Part shown: in pieces, positions 22,277 to 33,955 of the stretch | Layout of the letters: the number at the start of each line of letters is the position of its first letter | How positions within the stretch are numbered: the first letter of the stretch is position 1 | DNA from: Sporodiniella umbellata | Taxonomy: Eukaryota > Mucoromycota > Mucoromycetes > Mucorales > Rhizopodaceae | Direction: 5' to 3' | DNA: 57,500 nt | Assembly (NCBI GenBank): GCA_025677835.1 | Contig: JAIXMR010000041.1 | Location: 1-57,500 of the forward strand | Program-made: the position numbers and the translations under genes | The notes under the pieces: model-generated | Told to the model about the DNA's origin: nothing | Database searches by the model: none | The model's input: the letters and a program-made list of their open reading frames with translations, nothing else

Positions 22277-23943
22277 ATGCCCACATTTCTTGTACAATTT
22301 GCACAGGTATACTTTAGACTGTAGAAAATAAAAAGCCATACAAAAAAAAAGTATTCATTTTTTTAATTAAAAAATAAACAGTTTCATGAAGAGTTTCGAC
22401 TCCCAGAATTGCTTGCTCTTGCCGATTTAGAAAGAGTGAAGATCGGCTATGAAATAAATGATTATCGCTTAGATGTAAGAAGAGTTTCTTTTTTTGGATC
22501 CTTTTAAGCCTGTACTGAACTCCTTTTTCGCTTTCTTATTTTTAGAATCCTTTTTTCAAGGTCGAGTTAGATTCAGCCAAAGAAGCACAAAAGCTGATTC
22601 AACGTGCAATTTTGATAAAGTGAGATAGTGAAAAAGTGTAGCCTTTGTACTCATTTGTTTTTGCTAGAAATATTTTTGAACTTTGGGGAGAAGGCAAAAC
22701 TTACGAGGATGTACACACACAGATCAAAGAAAACCCCGAGCGTTGGGACGATTATATGACTTGCTCTTTTAAATTTGTGGTCTCTGCCTTTGGATCTACA
22801 ATCAGTGCCAAAGAGCAATTGAGCAAAATCAACTCATTCTCATATCTTCGGTTTCAAGGTCCTATTGATATGAAAAAACCGGATGCACAATTTCATGTAT
22901 TGGAGGATTATGGGTGCGAAAATGCGAACGCCAACACTGTACCAGTAACAGAGCCTATTTTGGTGTACATGGGAAAATTGGTAAAAAAAAAAAAAAAAAA
23001 GAAAAAGAGGTTTTTTTGTACGTGGTGTCAAAGAGAAGTTATTGATGTGCAAAGTAATAGGTGGCTACAGGCAGTAGAGAGTTAGTAAATCGATACAACC
23101 TGAAGAAAAGAAAGTATTTGGGCACAACGTCAATGGATGCCGAGCTTTCTCTGGTCATGGCTAACCAAGCGTTAGCGGCCCCAGGAAAGCTTGTATATGA
23201 CCCTTTTGTAGGCACAGGTAGTTTTTTGTTTACCTGTGCACATTTTGGAGCCTATACGTTGGGATCTGATATTGATGGCCGACAGATTCGAGGTAAAGGA
23301 AAATCAGGGATTCATTCAAATGTGGCACAATACAATTTGCAAGGACGTGTATTGGATACGCTTGTATTTGATGTATGTCATAGCCCCTGGCGCTCACATG
23401 AATGGATTGATGCAATTGTGACAGATCCGCCTTACGGGGTACGTGCAGGAGCCAAGACATTAGGACGCAACGATGGCAAGGAGCTTGCGTTACGTACCTA
23501 CGATGGCGTACCTATGCATACACGCGAAGATTACTATCCACCTACAAAGCCTTACGAAATGTCTGAAGTGTTAGATGATCTCTTACGTTTTGCAGCGCAA
23601 CATCTTGTGGTAGGTGGCCGTTTAGTATACTGGCTGCCCACAGTTGTAGACGACTATTCAATTACAGATCTTCCTGAACATCCCTGTATGACGCTTATCT
23701 CTAACAGTGAGCAGAACTTTGGCCAGTGGTCTCGTCGACTGATTACGATGAAAAAGCACTGTAAATGGAATAGAGAAGAGAGTTTGAGTGATGCCCAAAA
23801 ACAAGAGATTATAGAACAAGGCAAAGAAGATCCAAAAAGACCGGGCCATTTCTTATTTCGCGAAAAGGTAAATTTAATCAGTCTTTCTTTTTATTTCACT
23901 CACTAAACTCTTTTGATAGTATTTTAACTTTGGTCGCCCTTAA
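22277..23943 (+). CDS. TRM11: tRNA (guanine-N2) methyltransferase Trm11
   Basis: Six exons keep phase: 22277-22306, 22382-22474, 22546-22619, 22668-22980, 23061-23867 and 23920-23943 (446 residues). The 10-codon first exon (MPTFLVQFAQ) joins FHEEFRLPELLALA, the typical Trm11 N-terminus. The THUMP-like part is followed by RKYLGTTSMDAELSLVMANQ, the SAM-binding DPFVGTGSF, and the catalytic TDPPYGVR. The last exon adds only YFNFGRP. Trm11 with Trm112 makes m2G10 in tRNAs in the cytoplasm. All key motifs are intact. The intron after 22980 begins with a long A-run right after GT. Confidence 0.95.
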
Positions 23944-26900
23944 CCCTCTTATACATATATAGAGAAAAAAAGAATAAATAGACTTTATATTTAAAGAAAA
24001 ATGTAAATAAACAAAAAAAAGTACAGTGTCTCCATTTTCAATTCAGACACTTGTTCGTTTAAATATATCTCCCAAAATGAAATGAAGCGTTAAATCAATT
24101 AAACGAAATATGAGCATAACATTAATCCCTCCAACCAGGTCTCTTTTACTTTGGAGCAATTTAACTTTATACACAAAGGCATTTTTAGCTCTGAGAAAAA
24201 AATGTTTATATTACAGTTCAAAGCTTTGTTATAACTATTGCTTTGACATTTCATTTTGTTTTAGGAAAATTAATTAAGCGGATGAGTTCATAAAATGAAA
24301 ATGCAGATTCCAGTTTTTTTCTTCTCCTTTTGGAAAATCGCCCATTCACTCCTTTAGGAAATAATCCCCTTTAAATATGTGATCGTTTTAATCCTACAAA
24401 CCAAAAATAAAAAAAAGCTCCTTCGGACTGACCTATTGAGTTAGTCTCGAAAAGAGGAGAAGAGTTCCTTATTTGTCCTTTTGAACTATATTTACTTGGC
24501 CTGCTGCGTATAGTATGAAGACTCAGCTGTACCTTGAACTGAGCGATAATACTATTACTGGTAGCTTTTTTTAAAGCTAATTTGGTCATTCTTAACCTTA
24601 GCATTAGCGATGCTAGCTTAAAAAGCGGCGCCCAAATCAAGAAAAAAAAACAGGAAGCGTTTCTGTTGTACAGTAATTTTTGTAGACTTACTTTGAGTGA
24701 ATAACTACGATCTCTTGAACCATGTTAATTGAAACCAGTTTCATTAATGTAAACGGGTGATTCTCAGTAAATTTGTACCACTCAACTATTGCTTTACTAC
24801 GGCCTTTTGTCTCACATTATAGTGTTAGCTATTTTTTTTAAAAAAAAATAGCATGAAACTCCCCACTAGTTAATTAAGAGCCTACTTTGTTTTACTTTTT
24901 TGTTTTTTTTTGAAAAAAAAAACAGTCTTTCAGAAACCCTATTGTCACAAGTAGTTATTTGATTTTGTGTATACTATAAGCTTTTTGTTTTTTGTTTCCC
25001 CCCCCCCGTTTTTTTTTTTGGCTTTCTACCGATTTTTTGCCCAAAAAAAAAGGTGTGACTAGTATGGCTGTGTTTGATAAAGGCAGACAATTGAGGGCTA
25101 CTTCAACTTGATCAAAGATATTTTTGCTACCAGTCAATAGACTTGACTGAGGCACATAAAGTGGTAAAGAGGAATATATGTTGCTACCGCTTTGTTTTTG
25201 TTTGAAGGAATCGAATCTTAGTGTTTAGTATGAAAAACCAATGAAGAGAACCTCATAGAGTACCAAAAGAAAATTTTTACTGTATGGAAAGGTTTTTTTT
25301 TTGCCTTGAATGGATTCAAAAGATAGCGTCAGTAGCTGTGTATTTGCAATTTTTAAAAGGTTCTCAATATATATCTACCTAACAATAACATTACAGTATT
25401 CTTTGTTTTGGTCAATTGACTGTTACAGGTTCAGCAAACATGAATGCGTTGGATAGGCCCCCATCTCCAAAGTATGTGAGAAATGAGGGTCAGCATCATT
25501 TGGAGAAGGCGACTCTATTTCTAATGTCCATGCTGTTTTTGGAAATGGTGCTTGCACATTTAAATTTTCAATCACCCACTTTGCATACAAATAAGAAATG
25601 CATAAGAGGATACAGAGCTGAACAAACCAATTTGGGTCTAACCAGTCCACTAATATTTGAATTCTTCATAACCAGCAGAAGCGATTCCACCATGGCGGCA
25701 TGCTCCGTTCTGAGCCAAAGCCAGTCAGTTTTGGTCGAATAATGCTATCACTTTATGTTACATTTGGGGGACGTTGTATTAACTTTGCCATCCTTAGTAT
25801 TGTCCGCTATTTTTTTGTTTTTGTTTTTAGTATTCAATATAGCTTTCCTAGCAAAGATCTTGTATTGCCAAGGGCCGATGGATTTAACTTGAAATTTTTA
25901 GAAACAAGCTTAACTTTTTTTTTTTAAGACTCTCCCACCTCCTGCACCAAACCACTTGCTTTCAGACACGGGTAGTTATCATAGCGGTACGATAGGCTCG
26001 AAAAAATATGTTTGTTATACTTCAAAAGACGGAAATATGTCTGCTGTCGATTTGGAAGGCCTTTTCTCATTACCAAGCTACACCAGAAAGTCTCGAAATA
26101 TATACAGTTGGATTACTAACCGCATAATTTTCTTTCTTGCACGACATTACACTATAAATCAGCGAAATGACTACGAAAATTAAAACCCAATCGACATGAA
26201 TTTTTTTTCAAGCGCGGTCAAGTACAACCGTGTACAAAAAGATATCCTTTGAAAGGGTGCTTGATAAAAAAATTGATTACAGGCCTAGTATATGAAAACC
26301 AAAAAAAAAAAAAAAAAAAAAAAGTAAGAAACAAAACAGAAAAAAAGTTCTTCTTTTTTCACTCGAATAAAAAAAATACTCTTATTGCGACGGCGATATT
26401 TGGGTAAGAAGCTATTACAGTTAAAGTTAAAAACCCTTTTGAAAAAACATAAAGACGATGTCATTGTTGTTTTTTATTGTATTTGCAGGGTTTGTTTTCA
26501 GATGAAAAAAAAAAGCTTATGAAATCGAAATTTGTTTGGTGTTTCATAGAATTCTTTTTGGTGAACACAAAAAGAGAAACTTCAAGTTACTCTCATCATG
26601 AGAAAGCGAGTCTTTGATTATTAAGTTTGAATACATCCGTTTTCTTGTCATTTAAAGGGCATGCAACTATTTACCTTGAGGAAACGCAAAACGGATAACC
26701 TTTCCATTGCTTTCTTTTCTCAAAGAAGCTATTATCTGTAAAAAGCATGTTTAGGCACTGTTAGAATACAGCTGTATAAAAGGTATTGCTTCAAGTTATA
26801 TGGGGTAAAGAGAAAGGGTTACACACCCAGCTTGGCCCAGTATCACATCAGCCTTATGAAATCTATATCGCCGTCAGTAGAAGCAGTCCACTTGATCTGT

Positions 26901-27364
26901 TACTCATAGGCGGTAAAAGATGTTTGGTATTATACAAAGACCTAGCGGATTAATACAATGTGGTATTGGCTGTTATAGTGAGAAAGGGTCTAGTGAGCAA
27001 GCTTTTCTCGAAAGCTCACCAAAAGCAAACAGGGTGTTTCAGAAGTAGTTATAAATAAATATATCACTTTTTCTTTTTTTTTTTTCCCTGAAAAACAGCT
27101 TAGTGTTCATAGCTACTCTTTTTAGTAAGCCCCAATTACAAAAATAAAAGCAGAAATCACCGCCAAAAAAAAAAAAAAAAAAAAGGGTAAAATTATTAGT
27201 GCTGTTATTTATATACTATTGTTACTGTTAAAGGATATGACATATATATATGAATGTGTGTATTTTAAAGAGAATGATATGAAAGTAAATGAAAGGGGCG
27301 GAGAAGTGAATATACAAAGAGAGAAAAGAGAATATACAGAAGGGCTAGGAGGAGATTAATGTTG
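23944..27364. other. 3.4 kb intergenic region with a possible coding remnant
   Basis: Mostly AT-rich, with homopolymers (A24 near 26301, T/A junctions at 24832-24849 and 24903-24922, C10 near 25000). A stretch at 25416-26183 is less AT-rich and stays open in several frames; it is described as a separate entry. A minus-strand frame at 24371-24640 has no recognisable features. Confidence 0.5.
25416..26183. other. possible unassigned coding island or gene remnant
   Basis: On the minus strand 25650-25423 reads a 75-residue frame with a membrane-like segment (WFVQLCILLCISYLYAKWVI) and a polar tail (ESPSPNDADPHF). On the plus strand 25416-25742 is open too, and 25930-26183 reads Ser/Thr/Tyr-rich sequence (SDTGSYHSGTIGSKKYVCY) after a possible acceptor TTTAAG. 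The strand cannot be decided. I recognise no family, and no full gene model closes. It may be a decayed gene. Confidence 0.25.
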
Positions 27365-28250
27365 TTATTCAGGAAGAGGAGGTAATTTTGTACGTGGGGG
27401 AGGTAACTGGGGTGGAATGATGGTTTCCCAATCGGGTATTTCAGCCAATGATTTTCTTTGAGGAACGACTATAGATTTTTTGTAGAGAGGTGGATCAGGC
27501 AAAGGTAGACTGTGGTGTTTGTTTCTAGAAAGCACTTGATAATTGTCAGCCAAGGTGAGATGAGTGAGTAGATGGGGAGTGAAGGAGCCATGGAAGCCGA
27601 GCTTGATACAACCCACAATCTTTTTCATGCGTTCTAGCCATAGTTTCATTTGGTCTACCGACGGGCAACGGATATACCATTTTGACTGGGCCTTTCTTAA
27701 TTCAATCACGTAACCTTTTTTAAACTCTTCCGTCACAAATACGCAGGTATTTTCTGTTAGCTCAAATTGCTCCCGGATAGGTTGTGAGGGTTTGGAAGAT
27801 TTAAAGATATAGACTGTGCGATCTGTCAAAACGCAAAATCGTTTTTTCCATGCTTTAGCAAACGCAAAGTGAGGTGGCTCATATTTATATAGCCAATCTG
27901 AGCAAATTCCGTATTCTACCGCGTCTTTTACGTCTTTGGTTGTTTGGCTCTGTCGAAGTTCTTTGTCATAAAGCGCTTTTAAAGAAAAGATGTTGTTTTA
28001 GTTTATTTGCTTTTTTTTTTCCGTGTACTTTTGAGTATATCTTACAATAACTGAACAGATCCTCTTCAAAGCTAGCAACGCTTAATCTTTGTGTAGATGT
28101 GCTGGCTGAAGTGGCTGTAGTGGCTGTAGAAGCAACTGAGTGTCGAAATGTATCTTTGTTTGTCGTTTCGGGACATTTGGTAGCATAGTCCATGATAATT
28201 GTGGGCGATTCTTCTATAAAAGAAGAACTATACATTTTCATATAACACAA
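27365..28250 (-). CDS. PH-domain protein
   Basis: Two exons: 28250-28029 and 27949-27365 (268 residues). The N-terminus is Ser/Thr-rich (SVASTATTATSASTSTQ). The PH domain begins at YGICSDWLYKYEPPHF and includes AWKKRFCVLTDRTVYIFKSS and ends at the helix VDQMKLWLERMKKIVG. The C-terminus is Pro-rich with possible SH3 ligands (IPPQLPPPRTKLPPLPE). By family it would bind phosphoinositides or act as an adaptor at membranes. The intron was chosen because only donor AAA|GTACAC with acceptor GACAG| keeps frame. A better-looking donor (GTAAGA at 28045) does not fit any in-phase acceptor, so this junction is uncertain. Confidence 0.75.
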
Positions 28251-30250
28251 AATAATTATGTGTAGAAGAAAAAAGGAAAATTGTAAATGGACGAGTTCAG
28301 TTTTTAAATTAAATTATTGTCTGGGATCAAGTGACAAAGGGTGTAACCATTTACATTATTTTAGGAGACAAGCGTGTTACCTATCGGAATAGTTCAAAAA
28401 GGCAAAAAAAAAAAAAAATACCAAAAGTTAGATACCAGCTCAGCCTACTTCTCAGTATGTACGTATCGATGTGTGCCTATTGACCAGCACAGACAGAAAT
28501 TATTTTAAGAATAAAAGCCATCGTTTTTCCTTTTTTGCTTCTACTTTCTATTTGGAGGGGCTTTTACTCTTTGTTTTTGGCAAAGTACTGAGAGTCAATT
28601 GATTAGAGATCCGCCTAAGTGCCCTAAAAGCGATTTAAGGTTTCGGGGGATGAAACTAAGCAAAGAGTAAAAAAAAGACCCTGTGGTCCAACGACTCCTA
28701 CAAGCGTTTCAAGCCATAAAAATTTGGTGTTTGACCAAAAAGAAATTATGGCCAGTCAGATCTTAGCTGACTTGATCACTTGTAAAACTGATTCGGTTAT
28801 TTATTGCTAAAAACAGAAGATAGAAGTGAGAATGTCAAATGATAACAATCAGTTCTTTCTTCTGTTATACACCCTGTTTTATAGTAGCCCAAATACCCTT
28901 TTCATTTCTGATATTGAATCAATATAAATCCGCAAGCAAATTAGTTTAATATCCTAACAGCCCTTTTAGATTAGTCAAAAAAAAAATACTCTAGAAAAAA
29001 TTTTTTTTTTTTTCGTTTATTATTATAATTACTACTGATTGCCTATTAAAAAAATGGCTTGGTTACAAAACAATATTCTCTGGATTAGGCTATATATGCA
29101 GGGTGATATAAAGTATTTGTCTAAATCAAATCTATCCAAGCCTTCTAGTGAGAAGCTCTTTCAGGCTATTTCTCATTAAACATGACCCTCGAATAAGGCT
29201 GAAATATAGAAACATATAACGTTAAAGCTCCGTATACTAAATATCTTATGAGTCAAGGCTTGTTTGGCTTTTTCAGTAAGACGTTGCCGTTTTCTGTTGA
29301 TAGACCTTTTGCTACGCGTTATGTATGTAGAGAGCGAGGAGATCTACACAGCCGAAAGTGAGCAGGTAGAATTCGGAATTCATTTGTATAATGAAACCTT
29401 GTTTCAATCAATAAAAGGCGTAGTTAGATTAGAAGTCGGTTTTATTACCGAGAAACTTTTTTGAACCAGCACAGCCAGAATGAAAAAGGATAAATGGTTT
29501 CGAGCAAGTGCCTTGGTTTATTCACTGTGGTTAAGAGGAGAAAGCCTTTTTTCTCCCTTTCTCTTTCCCCTTTGTCTTTTTAGCGATTCGTTTGCTCACA
29601 AGTATGAATTTGTTTTTTGATTAAAATACAAAAATGCTTTATTGGCCTCTTTGATCCAATTTTTGCTAGGCTTAAGCCACTCTCAGTTTTCAGTTAAAAA
29701 GCCGTTCACCTTTTTAAAGACGATCCTTGTTATTATTCTGAAAAACCTTATTTCTACGTGGATTCAAACCATTCATTTATAATAAACAGAAAATGTTGAT
29801 TCTGAAGCTCCAAATCATTGAAGCGCTCCCCATGTTCCAAAAGGCAGTATTCTCCGTACTGGTTAAAAATTTCTAATTGAGGGTAAAAAAAAATTAAATT
29901 GCTCGTGAAAATGTCACATGCTTTTCCTTATGTAAAATACTCGCCCTTAAAAATTTTCTGTTTTTTTTCTATTGTTATTATCTGAGCATTTGATTTTTGA
30001 AGTCTAAATTACGTTAGACCACTCCACTTTATCCTCCTTATTTAAACAGCTCATTCAATTTTATTTATGCAGCCAAACAAAAAGCTAATTGCGCACTGTC
30101 TTACAAAATAGCCTCTTTCTGGATATGATGTCATAAAAACGCCCTTACAAATATATATTTGTTATCGTCTTTTTATAATGGACAATTCGCGAGTGTTTAA
30201 GAAATTGTAATAATAAGTGCTTCTTCTTTAAACACAGTTATCTGTTAACG

Positions 30251-30272
30251 ATATATATATATATATATATAT
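30251..30272. repeat. (AT)11 microsatellite
   Basis: Eleven AT units, intergenic. Confidence 0.9.
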
Positions 30273-30788
30273 GTACGTGTATGCTCATACCTGTTTGTTC
30301 CTTGGCCTTCTTTTTATCCATCACAAGACATGAAAAAGAGACAATGTGTATCTTTGAATGCCAAATGACGCTTTTGATAGTCAAAAATAAAAATAGTATA
30401 CGCTTTTGAGCTTATGTACTTCAAGATTTGGACTGCGCCTCCTCCCTTACCCTTTACGTTTGCAATCTAAACAAAGACTTGTCGATTTTTGGACATTGTA
30501 TACTGATTTCATGACTAAGTTTACTGTTTCCTCTCTTTTAAATAAAGTGTTGGCATCTTATGAATTGATTAGTTGAAAAAGTAGCAGAGAGAGATTTTGC
30601 GGGTTTTTCTTCTTTTTTTTTTTACCAAAAGAAACAATATGGGTTATAGATTAAGTGTGGCCTAAATCACACCCTTTCCCTAAACGATCTTCTCACAACA
30701 GAAAAACACGGTATTGATTACGGTTCAATTCTATCGATAAAAGGCAATATTGTGTCTTTTTCTAATCAACCTATGTACCTGAAACGTC

Positions 30789-30798
30789 ATTGGCCAAT
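30789..30798. promoter_or_regulatory. overlapping inverted CCAAT boxes (ATTGGCCAAT)
   Basis: A palindrome holding a CCAAT box on each strand, about 175 bases upstream of the ATG at 30971. CCAAT boxes are bound by the HAP/NF-Y complex in fungi. The distance suits a promoter element. Binding is inferred. Confidence 0.45.
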
Positions 30799-30970
30799 CA
30801 AATTTCAATTTTGCTTCCGGAGATTTTAATCACGTTGTTTTTTCTTTTTCACTTTTTTTACGGGTGAAGAAAAAAAAAACTAGAAGTTTCTATTTGAAAC
30901 CAAAAGAATTTTAACAGACCTCCTATATTCTCATTTACCCAGTCTTTAAATAAAACACAAACAATTCAAG

Positions 30971-31678
30971 ATGGACGTAAAAACGAAACGAGAGATGCTT
31001 TGTAATTTTGTTCAAGAAAAAACCGAAGAAGCCGAAAGGCTTCGAGAGAAACGGAGGCAAGAACGAGGATACGACTATGAAACTTCTGATAGTAGTAGCG
31101 ATGACGAAAATCTGTATGAGAGAGAAGAAGCGGAATTTGAGTTTTCTCGCAACATAAGCCGTAGTTATAATGAGGATGACTATGATGAGGATGAGGAGGA
31201 CAGCGACGATTATTTTGATAGTGACGACAGTGATGAGAACGGTTTCAGCAAGCGTGGTGAAAGTAGCAGGCGTCTTATAGGACTAGAGGAAAAGGACGAA
31301 GACAGCGAAGACAGCGAAGACAGCGAAGACGAAAAGTGGCGTAAAAACAAGGTGCAGACAATAAACGGTGAACAAATAGACTTTGGTAAATGCTCTGCCC
31401 TTTTTAAGACGGGTCTCAATAAAGGCCAATCCTGCGAATTTACAGTTACAGTGGTTGATTTCAAAAACGGGAAGCCTATTCCTCACTGTAACCGACACAA
31501 ATTTCGTGGTGAAGAAATATATGGACAAATGAGTATAGAGGAATACAAACCTAAAAAAAAAGTGAAGGAACCTCGCAAACCTTTAGAACGAGAGTCTCGT
31601 AAGAGTGAAGCACGAATTCTATTAGACAAACTAGATGAAAGCCTGGATAGGCTTTTCAAAAAGTTCGAGTCGCTCTAA
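30971..31678 (+). CDS. acidic protein with a C-terminal Cys/His motif, function unknown
   Basis: A single-exon frame of 235 residues. Residues 1-35 are a charged helix (KTEEAERLREKRRQERGY). Residues 36-125 are extremely acidic, with Asp/Glu/Ser runs including a tandem EDSEDSEDSED. Residues about 137-177 hold GKCSALFKTGLNKGQSCEF followed by PHCNRHK, a C-x13-C-x18-C-x3-H arrangement. Small CxxxxxxGxxKGxxC...CxxH motifs of this type are seen in giant-virus and some eukaryotic proteins and are thought to bind zinc. The C-terminus is Lys-rich, then a helix (ARILLDKLDESLDRLFKKFE). The charge pattern suggests a nuclear or chromatin/RNA-associated protein, which is inference. The upstream inverted CCAAT box fits a real promoter. 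Confidence 0.75.
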   Translation: MDVKTKREMLCNFVQEKTEEAERLREKRRQERGYDYETSDSSSDDENLYEREEAEFEFSRNISRSYNEDDYDEDEEDSDDYFDSDDSDENGFSKRGESSRRLIGLEEKDEDSEDSEDSEDEKWRKNKVQTINGEQIDFGKCSALFKTGLNKGQSCEFTVTVVDFKNGKPIPHCNRHKFRGEEIYGQMSIEEYKPKKKVKEPRKPLERESRKSEARILLDKLDESLDRLFKKFESL

Positions 31679-31977
31679 ACGTATACGATCTTTGAACCTG
31701 TTGAACTAAGATAAAAAATAAAATAGTGCATTTCCTATTATTTTTTACGTTTGTAGTCTTATTGGCAACATACAATCTGATAAGGTTTGTAAGCAACTGT
31801 CGAAAGAATAAGCAAGACAGTCGGTATTGTGTGTCCAGAGTCACTGTTATCTTATATTGTGTTGTTTACTAGATTAATTATGAGAACAATAACATACTTT
31901 CCCTCCCCTCCCCTTTAATCTCAAAACAAAGTAATAAGTAGTTATCTCTCAATGAGGCTACAGTATAGATGTCACAG

Positions 31978-32020
<43 letters not shown>

Positions 32021-33955
32021 TTGGATGTAAACAATAACATACACTTAGTAAAAAGACATCTCAAAAAGAGTATACAAAACAAAGGAGAAACGCTGTGTAT
32101 CGCTTCAGGTAGTTGGTACATAAATATATAGTCTGCACTACCATCGAGGCACACATGTTCCCCCTTTTTTTTATTCCACGTTTTGAAAAGCCATCCATAA
32201 AAACAAAAACGAACTATGATGGCAACACTATAATCTTTCGGTCTACAAGAACGGAAATCTCGAATGTTTTCGTAGCTACTCGTTTTTTTCCATAAAAAAA
32301 AAAGCGACTTTTGATGAAAAATAATTTACAATACACCCAAAAAAATTCTTTCATACAAAAATAGTTTGATAGAAAAACAATACTTTTTATTTTTCTGTTG
32401 ATCAAAAAGGGAAAACAACTGGTTCTCAGGCAATTACATCAATATGTATTGAAGAGAAATTGGTATTTTTAAATGTAAATTTGTTCTAGAATGGTTTGGT
32501 ATTTCGAGATAGAAAAGTAAAATAAAACAAGCTGTATGATCATCATATCTAATAAACATGATTTACTCAACCAAAACTGTCAAAAAAATTTACAACGGGT
32601 ATAAGGTGTAAAACTAGACTTATCAAAGTTGTCTGTATCATTAACGTCGTTACGAATTATGACTTTTCTTTAATCAAACTTGTATTTATAAGCGAGCTAA
32701 AAAGAAGCGAAGCATTTAATATCGAAAACTACCTTGAAAAGGGGTTTTGTGTACAAGTTTTTATCGTCACAAGTGCACCGTACAAAGAAGCTACTGCCCA
32801 CGAAAATAGCCAAAAATTTCAGGTTTAGAAAATTAATTGAAAAACATTTGTAAGAATATTGTAGATTATATGACTATAGCCCTTTAGAATTGAAATGCTC
32901 TCAGCCAATCACCGAAGGCTCTATGACGGTTTCAATGGGGGAGAAAACGTTGTATGGCTCAGGTATCTTCCAAGGACATATCTGAGTATCTTGGGCTTAA
33001 TTTTTCTGTCCAATCTCTACTTCACTTCGTCTAAAAAAAATAAGAGAGACAAATCAAATATCTTTGATTGGTCCAAATAAACTGGTCTTTTGTCCTGATA
33101 TGTTTACATCCCATTTTGACACGGCCTAGTTTCTTTGGTTGCACCAGCACAGTCTTGTAAAAACACAAACAGGTCGACATACTTTCTATAGCTTATGGCC
33201 TTTCCTTATTTCCATTAAACAAAAAGTGTTTAAAAAAAAAAAGAAAACTCACAAACATTAAGCTAAAAATAAGTATTTTGTACATTTTCATTGTGACCCT
33301 GTTTATGAGAACAACTATAAAAAAAAGGAGGGGCAATGCATATTAAATCTATTGTGTTATTAACCTTAATATTGCTTTGTTCTCCCTCTTTTTTTTTTTT
33401 TGAGTTAAAATAGCATTAGAACAAATTTGTCATGCTCTTGTTTTTGTTTTCTTTTTTTTTCTCAAAGGTAGTTGACCTGTTTCCTTTACTAACATTTGTT
33501 AAGATTTCTTACACGACATAAATACTGTCTTTACCCTTTAGTAGCGTGTTGACTCCTTTCTTAAAAAAAAACAATTTTGAATTTTGAAGTTTTCAGTATA
33601 AGAATACACACACACAATTAAAAGTTCGTGTAACTTTTAGAGCTTAACAGCCTGAGGTTTTCTGCGATAAGGGCTATGGAGACAGCGTATGAATGTAAAA
33701 AGGTTTAACACCCTATTTTTTTTTGTCACTCTTTGCATATGACTATGATGTTCTATCATTTTTTGTATGTATGCATGTTATGCTTTCGTCTTAAAAACAT
33801 GTTACTCAACATCTTTTTCCGAAACAAAAAGGGATTTAAATTATGCCATACCTTGAATTATATTGATACTTTCTTTTCCTTTTTTCGTTGTTGAATTTTT
33901 TGCTTTTTTTTATATATTTTTCTTTGTGAGAACAACAGTAGAAAAAAAGAAAAAA
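31679..33955. other. 2.3 kb intergenic region upstream of the WC-2-like gene
   Basis: AT-rich with an (AT)18 repeat. A plus-strand frame at 32895-33080 preceded by a CCAAT-like site is short and unrecognised. No other feature was seen. Confidence 0.5.
31981..32016. repeat. (TA)18 microsatellite
   Basis: An uninterrupted 36-base TA repeat about 300 bases downstream of the acidic-protein gene. Confidence 0.95.

Larger units (their letters stand above)
28251..30970. other. 2.7 kb intergenic region between the PH gene and the acidic-protein gene
   Basis: AT-rich. A short plus-strand frame at 29264-29464 (ESEEIYTAESEQVEFGIHLY) is somewhat protein-like but isolated and lacks any recognisable domain. 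It also contains an (AT)n repeat at 30251-30272. No RNA gene was seen. Confidence 0.5.

Noticed and set aside
24371..24640. 89-codon minus-strand frame
   Set aside because: No recognisable motif, no splice support, and composition like the surrounding intergenic DNA.
33400..33955. Extended N-terminus of the WC-2-like protein from the ATG at 33863
   Set aside because: The added residues are a Phe-rich reading of a T-rich leader. MQDYY at 33956 has an A-rich start context and a normal family N-terminus.
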